From: Marthasterias glacialis
Lineage: Eukaryota > Echinodermata > Asteroidea > Forcipulatida > Asteriidae
NCBI GenBank assembly: GCA_911728455.2
Contig: OU452225.1
Coordinates: forward strand, 622,501 to 686,500
Length of the DNA stretch: 64,000 nucleotides
Direction: 5' to 3'
Shown: positions 20,725-32,100 of the stretch, in pieces
How the letters are laid out: each line of letters starts with the position of its first letter
How positions within the stretch are numbered: position 1 is the first letter of the stretch
Notes under the pieces: model-generated
What the model was told of the DNA's origin: nothing
Seen by the model: the letters and a program-made list of their open reading frames with translations, nothing else
Database searches by the model: none
Made by a program: the position numbers and the translations under genes

Positions 20725-23167
20725 TGAAATTAAGTGCAATTCTGACAGAAACAAAAGTAAATAACTACCTGAAGGTGATCCATTAATGAAATTGAAAATA
20801 ATGAGGTATTTGATAACTAAAAGGACAAAGTGATATAGTTAGACGCATCGTTTGTCACAGTTTCACTGAAAACGTTTGCATGTCAGAGAAAAACGTTTAA
20901 CCTTAGTTTGTCGTCCAAATACAGCTTAACTCGAAGCATAGTTTTATTTATAATCATTTAATGAACAAATTGTGATTTCCAAAACTCAATTAAACTTTAA
21001 ATGAGTAGGAAATTAGGTAAATTTCCCAAGCATAATTTCAGTAAATATCAGGTGAATTTAATCTGCATTGCATTGAATGCACTTAATAACTAGAAAGGAA
21101 TAGAGATTATATTCTGGCATATTACGTGCTATAAAAAACGGATAAAATTATTATTACCAAAAAAGTGAATTCATACTTCAACATGGTGGTTCATAACTAA
21201 GAAGGAGAAACCAAAAACTGCTTCATCTATGGTATAAGACTCGCCTTTGCAATGGCCCTCCTGTTGAAAATGCCAAAGCCTTAACCAGGAGCAGTTTCGG
21301 TCAATCCGTGTTAAAGGGACACATTGCTTCCAAATCTCTTCAATTTTTGGAGTTTGGAATTGCTCTTTATCCTTTTTAAGCGTTGTTCATGCAATAAAAA
21401 AACCTACAGTGTGTTGTTATTAGTAAGTAGTGATCCAAAAAATATAACAAACGCTTTTATAGCCCAAAAGTGCACAATTCGAAGGCAACGTGTCATGTCC
21501 AAAATATTTTAATTTCAACTTAACAAATTAAAATATTTCATATACGATAACATTCAAAATTATAATACACAGTCTCTTTATTTATTTATTTTTTTTTTTT
21601 AGGGGGGGGGGGGTCCAATTCGGAAAAATAATTCTACCCTCTGCTCACAGATCAAAATGATATAGAAATTAAAAAAAATATAATTTTTTTTAAAGTGAAT
21701 TTAGAACCACTCTTTACAATAAATGACTAAAGCAACAATAACTTCCAATTGATAGTTAGTACATGGTTAGAGTATCTATTAGAGTAGCATGTTAGTGGTG
21801 GAGAAGTATGTTTTAAATTTGTTAGATTTCGAGGTAAAATTTCTCCTTGTGTTAGTTAATCTGGCAAAATCCAAAGTTCCGGTTCTGCATTTTGATGTTT
21901 CTGGGCTATTTTGTTTGGCTTTTTGAAACCCAAGATGACATAAATAAACTTTATTTCATTTTCCACTTAAACTTTGTTTTATACATTTTCTTAAAATCAT
22001 AACACATTATCACTGTGCTCTCCTTGACTTCAACCGTACGTTATAAAGCATGCTCAACAGACTGTGCAAAACTCCTGTATTTGAGCGTTGTGCTGCATCC
22101 GCTTTAAGATGTGGCATTTGGTTTCCTACACACGTTTAAAGTCTGAATCCAAATTGCTCAGGCTGTATCCGAATTAGCGGTTACAGCTACGTCTGTTGGT
22201 GTTGCTAAGGGTGTCTGTTGCTATGGATGTCATATACCTCAACATATAAATCACCTTATTCATAAACTCTTTCCCTTTTCCAACAAGAGCCCAGTTTCAG
22301 TGGCATAGCCAGCATCTTTTTTTCGCAGGGGGGTAAAGGCGGGCACAGGTATTTGTAGAGGGGACAATTTCAATTGAAGTCCAGTCTAAAATGCCTTATT
22401 ATAGCAAAATTCAGTGTCCAGAGGTTGGGGGGGGGGCAAGCAGAGGGGCAAGATGTTCACAGGGAAAGAGGGACAGCTTAGCCCTTAGCTACACCCTGCC
22501 CAGTTTCATAGTACTGCTTAAGCACAAAAAGTAGCTAAGCACCACAGAAATTATGCCTACCAGAATAAGGTTACCAGCCAAAATACCATTTCACAATCTG
22601 TGACTGGTTTCCTGCTAATTTTTGCTTAGCAGCAAATTGTTAAGCTAAACTTTCTGCTGAAGCAGCTCTATGTAATCGGGCGCAGTTTACAAAAACAAAC
22701 AAAACTGCAAAATATAAAAAATACAAAATCTTGATATAATCAAGCCTACCCTTTGCAGAATAAAACTCAATTCTGTTATGTTCATGCAAAACTTAGATAT
22801 GACAAATTTATCTTAATAAAAAAATCAAGAACTTTACTTCATTCACCTCTATGTGCTGAAGGAGTTAAAGTGAGGTATGAAAATGGATTTGATTTTTGAT
22901 TAATTTCAAAAACTCCCAGGGTGTTATTATAGCAATTATGTCAGTTGTTTTCATTAGAAGTTCTTTTTCGATAATATGCAAAATTGTTTTTCAATAAACA
23001 AAGGTGTCCTCCAGTAAATTAAGGCAATTTCAGTTCAATTTCAAGTCAATATTAAGCCCTTCTTTTGAACTGCACATATTGTGACTCTGAAAGTGTGCAA
23101 ACTGCTCTTCCCTTACCAGTGGGGATAAGCTTTTACCTTCCCCTGGAACCAGCACAGCCAGATTGCT
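20725..23167. other. intergenic between convergent GASK1 and BBOX1-like genes
   Basis: The region between the two 3' ends probably includes both 3' UTRs. An oligo-T/oligo-G tract lies at 21590-21612 and TTTATT (a minus-strand AATAAA) at 21950-21955. A repeat with 'agtggcatagccagc' and oligo-G lies at about 22300-22500. Confidence 0.45.
22500..22685. repeat. short dispersed repeat with 'gcttagcag' motifs
   Basis: Roughly inverted ends: 'cagtttcatagtactgctta' at about 22501 and 'gaagcagctctatgtaatcg' at about 22660. Internal 'gctaagca' phrases also occur at 55365-55500 and 50870-50900, which points to one degenerate MITE family. Confidence 0.5.
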
Positions 23168-26100
23168 TTACACGCCTGCTTGGAATTGGTGCTGAAGCAG
23201 ACGTAGACGTGAGTTTATCTCGTCCCATTCCAGGTAGCCCGTTTCAAGATGGCGGCTGCTGTTACTGGTCACTTCAAAGGCACCTCGGCCATGGATGACA
23301 CGGCGATTGTCAAAGGTCATGATGTCACCTGAAATCCAAACAATTTGTCTTTAATTGTGACATTGCATTAGGTCTTTAGCATGATACTGTCATCTTGAAT
23401 TTCTGTCTAGAGTTTCAAATTTGTTAAAAATATTTACTGATTGGTAATGACTGAACACTAAAAACAGTCAAAACTTTCCTGAAAAAATAAATAAATAAAC
23501 TACGACAGGCAAGAAACTTGCTCCCCAATAATATTCCACATTGTCACCATTTTCACAAACAGCCACTTGTGTCAAAAAATGGGATATGTTGTGATTCCCC
23601 CCCTTTTTTTTTTTTTTTTTGCTTTTCTAATTGGCTCTTTGTGAAAACACAACTAATCAATCATCCCACCTTTGCATTTTCAAGTAGAGATAATTATCTC
23701 TGGCTAATTATTATGCAAATTTCAAACGCCCAATATCACATTAATTAAGGGTTAAAGGTTTGACATTTCACAAACCGAATGATGCTTTTAAAATATAATT
23801 AACGTTTTCCTTTTGGGCATATCTTTCAAAAAGAGAGCGGCTTCAAAAGGAAATATCTCAGAACATCAAATGTTGCGCTGTTAGAGATAAGTGGCTGTTC
23901 AGGAAAATAATGAGGACATGTGCCAAAAAATCCCTCACAGACCTTAAACCTTTTTTTTTTTTAATTCTCAAAAAAGTGACCCCCTAGTTGAAAGAAATTT
24001 ACACAGTTTGGTTGGATGGAGTGTTTATTGAGACAAAGAAGTTGGTCATAATTTTACTCCTTCAAAAACCAATGATGTAAAATATAATCGTACCTTTAAT
24101 AAACAAAGACTGGAAAGTAGCAATATTCATGAAAATGTTAAAAATTAAAGATTTACCACTTTTACAGGTTAAATCCAACCATAATCCATTCTACACTGTT
24201 TCCCCTAAAAGTTATCACATAAATCACACGTAACATGTAGATTTTAATACAATTATGCTTCTTAAATTGTTGATGAATACTTGTTTATCGTACCCTTAAT
24301 TAAAAAAAACCAATAAAAAAAACCAAAGTATGTTAAAAATGGTGTTTACTGACCTTCACGTAATTTGTATGCGCAAACATTTTCAGGGTGATGGTACATA
24401 TTACTGAATTTCTTCAATGCTCGGTAGAGGGCCTGGGTTTTCTTCACTGGTATCCTCATCATTGGCATACGACCGTGGTCACTCAGGTACACATGCTCTG
24501 GGTTACCATCACGATCAAGACTACATTGTGTGGAAACGACAGTGAACACATCGGCGTGTCAGTGCAAGAACATTGCATTTCCGAAATTACAAAGCTGAAA
24601 GCCGCAATCGAAAGAAGCCCAACTACGAACGTGCACAAAACCCACAACAATACATTAACAGTTTTTTCAATCCTTTTTATTTTAAACATGACCAGGTTTT
24701 CTGCGAGGTGTATTAACTGGAAACTAGAAGATCAGGCCTCGATCTTAAGAAAAACGGGGGCAGGCCTTTGCTTGCTAAATCAGAGAAATTGTACAAGGAC
24801 ATGCTGGCCGAGTTGGTAGTGACAGTGCAATTTTTCTGAAGGGCATGCTGGCCAACTCAACAGGGCATGAGGCCAATGGCCTCGGTGGCCTCCGTTAAGA
24901 TCAAGGCCTGAGATAGGAATAAAATCTCTCTTCCACAAAAAAACAATGATATTGGATCCTACCTTATGGTCGGATGACGTGAATGCTGATGAAATCGTCC
25001 ATACACATCTTCTCCAATGTCTTGATACTCCATGAGTGTAGTGGACAGCAGCTCAAATGCTTCAGGATCCTCTCTCTGCAGATCTAAGGCAACCTTGAAC
25101 CCATCGGTGAACCAATTCTCACCCCCTGGACCCTTGGCCTGCTCAATGCAATGGATCATCTGGGCCTGAGTAAAACAAACACTTGTATTTAGTCACCAAG
25201 GTTGTTTTGATGGAGCCAGTTAAGGAAGAGACTGGTTCCCGGTCCCTACAGCGTTCTCTAGTCAGAACGAAAACGATGTAGGGACCAGGAACCAGTCTAG
25301 TCAAGGAAAGTTTCAAGATTGTTTCTTGGCACAGTACACATTTGTTTCTCAAGATTTTAGGCGCATTGGAAGCGTCTTGTCACATCCAAACTCCAATTTT
25401 GAAGGAAAATAAATGATCTAATGTCAAATCAACAGTTAATTTTGAAACACATGATTTATCATATGACTTTTGAAGTTCAGCTGTATATACATTTACATGC
25501 TTCTAAACCATATCTTACTTAGAAACTGTAAGCTGTGCTGTTATTGGATTTTATAACCAGTCTCATGAGTGTACCAATATTACAGCACCATTTTGAATAA
25601 TGACCACTGGAACTGCATCATTAAAAATCCTAGCTCAACATTGGTAAACTAACTGTAAATGCTTCCATTCTCTGCACAAATCAAGATATATGTAATAAAA
25701 TCAACCTGAGTCCTGTGAAAATGTCAACTCATTTCACTGTTTCATTTGAGAGAAAACGGTAAAAATGCATTCAGCATTTTTGTGCGCATTCCTGTAGGCT
25801 GAATTGTTTCACTTATTATTTTAAAACGATAACACTTCAGGCAGAAATATGTTAAGGAATGTTTTCTACCACCATTATCTACATACCATGTAAGGTATGT
25901 GTAAATCTGTGAACACATAGGTTTTTCTTCTTACCAATGTTGAGCTGGGGCTTTACCTGTGCACAAATATCACACAGTTATAGGAATATTATTTGTAATT
26001 TTACTCATACCGTGTGTATACTCAGTACTTTCCCCGAGTCCTGTGAAAAAAATCCACAGGCATATTCCTCGGGTGGGATTTGAACCCACGACCCCTCACC

Positions 26101-29100
26101 CCCTATTCTAGAGTAGGTTTCTTACCAACTAGACTACCGAGATTGTCCGGCAGCTAGAGGCAGTTCGAATCCTATTAGCAGCGGGTACCACAACCGTTAT
26201 GATAGATGTTAATGATGTGTATTAAACGTGTATGGGCAAAAACACAAATAATATTCTTTATCCCCGATGCAAAAATTAACAGATCTATCAATAGTATCAT
26301 GAAGTTTAATTAGGCTTGGGATTTATCTACTTCATCCTCAAGCAGGGTAACCAGCAAAAGAGGCATCAAGTCACAGACCAACCAACCCACGGTAACCAGC
26401 AAAAGAGGCATCAAGTCACAGACCAACCAACCCACGGTAACCAGCAAAAGAGACATCAAGTCACAGACCAATCAACCCTCTCTCTTCTTTTCTAAACTTG
26501 CTACATGTCTTTTGGCTTATTGTAACTTACACCAGGAGGTCTGTGTAGGAATGCCAGGTCGGTGTGCATTGGGAATGCCTTGCCAGTAAATGCAATACTG
26601 GTGGCATTGTACTTCACAACCACATGGGATGTTGGTCTGAAATCAAATAAAGAATGGAATAAAAATGTAAGCAACCGTTTAATAAAGGTCTCGTTGTATG
26701 TAACATATCAACAACAACAAAATCATAATGTGTTTTATTATTGAGCTTTTTTAAGCTCAGTAGGCTTTTCAAAGAGGCTAACAATATTACTACTCCTATT
26801 CAATGGGCCCTAAGCATTCTTGAAATCATCTCAACTCCTTAGGAGTATGCAGCACCGGCAGACAACTGGGTGCACAGGTTGCTAAATTGTTCACATAGAC
26901 AACCTCCACCCTCACTGGTACCCATTTACTCCTGGCTGCTGAGAAGCTATTATACACACATGTAGCTATTAAGTGTCTTGATCAAGAAAACCAGTGACAG
27001 GAAACGCTTTAACGTTTTCCCAATGCTTGTAACTTGTTTTAAGAGTCTGACACCAGACATAAGTATTTCAACATGTGAATGGACCTGAGCGAAGGCTTGT
27101 ACTGAAAACAAATTTAGTTGATTCAATTCATTTTTTATAAGTTTTTTATTTTAAAAAGCAACCCTCAAAATTTCATCAGACTTGAACGGAAAAATATTCC
27201 CTTTATTTTCCGTCCATTTTTTTAAATGAAATTTGAGAGTAATTACAAAATTGATAATCCTATTCAACTCCATTTGTTTTCAGTATGACCTGCATGACCC
27301 TTCACATGTCAGGACACTCCCCAGGGTTTCTTCACAACTGTGGGGCATTCTTAATCCAAATTCTGAAAGTGTGGCCTGAGTATGCTGAATTGAAGCCAGG
27401 TCCTTGGAATGATACTATTTGATGTTTATGTTTGGTTTGAAAGGCTCTACTGTGTAATCTGGAGTATTTAAAGTGGTTTTATTTTACAATTTTTTTTGTG
27501 AATTTGATCTTAAAATCTAGAATTTGTGTATATACTTTATCTTTATTATTTTTTTGTTTGTGTTTTGGCAGTAAATTCTGTGTAACTGCCCATAATTCGT
27601 GTGTATCGGTCCTACACGCTAGCTTGTACATGGGGAGAACCCTGCATGTTGAAACATTTTTGGGTGGTTTCAGGTACTTAAAAAAAAATTGGAGAAACTG
27701 CTGACATGACGGCAGATAAGTGGCCCGCTTTACCGTGTTTCCTGTCAAGTGGTCATGACTGAGACTCTAACCCACACTCCAGTAAAATAAGACACAACTC
27801 CAGACTTGCTGACAACCTTTTTGTAATATTCCAGGGGCATGATCAGGATAAAGTAAAAAAAAAAATAACAACAATAATAAAACGTATGGCTATGTTCTCA
27901 ATAGACCCTCCCCATGAAATATGTAAATTGCACATATCACGTGTGTACACTAACACTACTGGTTGGCAAAATGAGGGAACATCGCCTTTTTGTATGGGGC
28001 TGATGGTGGTGTGACGCATACGCATTTGTGCGTCTGCCTGGTGCACAACTCTGGAATTTGCCAAACAATAGTGTCTGTACGCATGCGTGAATGTAATAAG
28101 CATATTTCATGGGAAGGGCAAATTTGATCAAGTTGGTATTAAGATAATTCAAATTGTTGATTACCCGTAGTAGGTTGATCTAAGGAACAGAACCCGATCG
28201 CCAAGATGTTTGACTTGCCCTTCCACCATTCCTGCTCCTTCCACCAGGCAAATTCCAGTCACCTGTAAATGTCATTTAGATAACAAGTCACTTATTTATT
28301 ACTCGTCATATATCATCATGCTTAATACAAACTGCATAAATCATAAAAAATAGTTTTGTTCAATTTTCTTTCTGAGTAGTAATTTTGGAGAGAATCTGGT
28401 AGGACTTGGTCAAGTTTAACCTACATTTTAAAGTACATAACATCATTAGTATTTGGAAGAATACATTTATTTTCGTTCTGCTGTTTGCAATAGACCGTTC
28501 CGGCTTTGGCAACAAGCCCCACCCACTCACCTTAGTTTGTGTACGATTATGCTACACGTGTGACCGAGTTCGACCGAGGTCACATGACCAAAAAGCGTGA
28601 TCCAATTGGTCAATACGCACAGTTTGATTGACAGGCCGGAACGGTCTATTAATGTAAACACTAATCCTTGACCAACCTGAAAATTTCATAATGTAAAATC
28701 AATGATAAGAAGTTCATGTTTCGTTTCAATATTTTGGGAGGGATTTATGCTAAATTGTCTATGATGCTTTTTCAATTTCAGCAATCAAATGAGCAATGCT
28801 GAATTTTGCCTTCTTTCTCAACGAAATAAATTATCCATTAAGCCCCGCCCCCATACTTGTTGACAAATCACAGCCTGGGCTATGCCACTGAAAGTCCAAC
28901 ATGATAAAGTCCTATTGGAAAATGTAAACATGTGTGTGTGTGTGCACGTTCATGTCATGCATTGTGGAATAGACCTTGTGCATTGACGTCATCACGCCAC
29001 CATCTTAAAGGTAAATCGATGATGTAACAATGGAAACGCAGAGATTTGTACGCGCTGCGCACAGGATTGGCCAATGAACAACCTCATTTTGACCTCTAGA

Positions 29101-32100
29101 CGAGGGCGCCCTACTCAAATGACGTCATGTGCATAAGGTCTATTGAAGAGACACACATTGTGCTGCCCCAGTGTGTACAGTAGTGACGTGGCCAATGCGG
29201 TGATTTGGTCAAAATGTTAGTGGGCAGAGCTTAATGAATTGGTCTATTAGAGCCCCTAAATGTTTGTTTTAAATACAATACAAAGTGCATATTCACAATT
29301 TTTGCATAAATTACTAATTAACAGTTACACTGATAAGACAGAAGTTGGTAGTGGTGCAGGTTTTTGTATTTAGGTGGTCTTACAGTGCTACAATGACCAA
29401 TTATTGTTTAATCTAACACAACTATCTCTACAACGTGACTATCTCTACAACAAAAGTTGTGTAAATTAAGACAGCTTGTTTTCAAAGGGCAGTTTTATGA
29501 ATGTTTATGACAATGAAGAATAATATTAGGAATCCAGTCACCCCATCCAAACAGTATTTACAAACACTGCATGACTGAACTTTGCAGGCTAGATAAACTA
29601 TGACCTCGAACCAGTCATTGTATCTGATGGATAGTTTAACTGTTCGTGAGCTAGATCAACAACTTGAAAAGGATATCTGTTAAACTAACAGATGGCGGAC
29701 AGATCAACATGTATCGCCTGATTCCAAAGATTAAAAAACTGAAGATAACGAACAGGATTGATGATTACAAAATTGAAATCAAAACTAATCTTAGTTTCCA
29801 TCTGAAAGCTGACTGAAAGCTGACTGAAAGCTGACTGATCCTCCAGAGAAATATTTGTTGTTTTATGTATAAATTCGGTGTCATCCCTGGGTACATGACA
29901 GTTTCAGGTTGTATGGCCTCTGACTGGCACCCTCAAACAAAGATATTGACAGATATTGACAGTTGGTTGAGCGCCGGGTACGTTTTTCTGTGGGTTGCTG
30001 GTTCAAATCCCGCTCCAGTCAATTTTTCTTTGTTCACCCCAAAATTGAATTAAAACTTACCCAGTCAGTTTCCCTTGTGATTTATTGCTTAGTTTTTGTA
30101 GCAGGCGGTTTGTAATTGAAAAGTTGAAGTACACATTGTACAATAGTGAATCTTCCAAACTATGTGTTTACAAGAGACTATACTGCAGAGCTTGTTTGAC
30201 TGTAGGGAGATGTGGGAGGATGCTAGGTGGCAGCAGACTTTCCAGGTAAATCCATTATACTCAACAATGTGTGACTGCTCTGAACTAAGCAAGCACCCAC
30301 CCACCATCTCCAGGTCTCCTATCCAAGGGCACTGTTGTAGAAAGTTTTACTAGGAGTATGGAATTGAACTTGGTCTAACTGTGGATACCTTCTCTATGGT
30401 GTAAGGCTTTGGGAAAGACTCTGCTCTGTGTAACTACTACTGAACAGGTTCACAAGTTTTACTTAGATGGGATAAGTGCAACAGGTGTTTAAAGGGTTAT
30501 TACGAATACTCCAAACTTTCAAATGTCAAAGTGTCACAAATTCTTATTGTCCATACATAAACGTTTGGATCCAGATGCTTTTGTTTCATTTATACATGTA
30601 TTATACATTAACCCTAACCACCCTTGAACCCATCAAAATCCATCTGTGTTTTTGTTTGATTCTGTTGGACTGAGGACTGCATTAGTAAACTGATTATGCT
30701 TTACATAGGATCAGGCAAACACCCACAATCAGAGTCCAGCAGTTTGGGTGTTGAGTTACTGAATGGTGTTGGACTGAGGACTGCACTAGTAAACTGATTA
30801 TGCTTTACATGGGATCAGGCATACCACCATAATCAGAGTCCAACAGTTTGGATGTTGGGTTACTGAATGGTGTTGGACTGAGGACTGCACCAGTAAACTG
30901 ATCATGCTTTACATGGGATCAGGCATACCACCATAATCAGAGTCCAACAGTTTGGATGTTGGGTTACTGAATGGTGTTGGACTGAGGACTGCACCAGTAA
31001 ACTGATCATGCTTTACATGGGATCAGACATACCACCATAATCAGAGTCCAACAGTTTGGGTGTTAAGTTACTGAATGGTGTTGGACTGAGGACTGCACTA
31101 GTTAACTGATCATGCTTTACATGGGATCAGACATACCATCATACTCAGAGTCCATTAGTTTGGGTGTTGAGTTACTGAATGGTGTTGCATTTTGTTAGAG
31201 TGTGAAAGGATCCTAGTAATTTACTCAGGGAAGTTTGGGAGAAATGTATGTGAAAACTGAAGGTTCCTAAATTTGCATAAATACATGTCATGTGGTCTTT
31301 AACTCTTTCACTCTGGAATAAAAGGTGCAGCTGTGACAGAATTATTTTATATTTTGTTAATCTTGAGCTGCTGGCAGCAGCTTTCTGGTCCGTGAACTTT
31401 CTGGTCCGCGCCGTAGTAAAAGCGTTAAATAGACAAACCTTCATCTCCATCAGCCATTCATATAAAGCTTCATCATTGGACACGATGTCATGAAAGTTAA
31501 ACCTTCGCAGAGTGCCGCTGTCTATCAGGTCTGTATTCCAGTATTGAAGCTCCGAGTCAAAGGTCGGGTCTGTGAAGGAATTCTCAAAGCGATGTTTACG
31601 AAGCCAATCTGTCAAAGTCAAAACCAATTTTAAGAAACTATTACAAAAGAGAATTCATAGGTAAATATAGAACATGCTTGCATTAACTCTGATAATCTCT
31701 TGCTGTAGCATCCAACCTGTTCTTTTCTCTGGTGTAACTTGCGTAAGTGGTCCAGTGCATGGGATCCAAGTTAAGATGTCCGAGTCATCAGAGTTTTGGT
31801 TTAATACCCCAATCATTACATTTGTGTCCGTGGGCAAGACAGCGCCCTGGCACAGCGCCCTGGCATGGCAGGAGTCACTGGGTACCTGTGAAGGTAGGTT
31901 TGTTGATGTGAATGATTATCAACCTGTGCACAATTTGTTTGCTAGTACTGCATTCTCCTAAATAGTTGAGATGGTTTAAGGAATGCTTACCTCCTCATTC
32001 CTGGTAAGCAGGGGTAGTAATATCAGTGTGTAGGGACACTTGATTTGTTGCAATTGAAATATGCCAGACCTGTATTAGTGCACAAAATCCCTGACAAAAT

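Noticed and set aside
24388..24819. 143-codon plus-strand frame
   Set aside because: Antisense shadow of a BBOX1-like exon running into a MITE.
26071..26165. Functional tRNA gene
   Set aside because: A and B boxes are present, but the anticodon region is too long and the acceptor stem pairs poorly; related copies show it to be a repeat.
26347..26481. CRISPR array
   Set aside because: The 45-bp units are contiguous without spacers, and the window is clearly eukaryotic.
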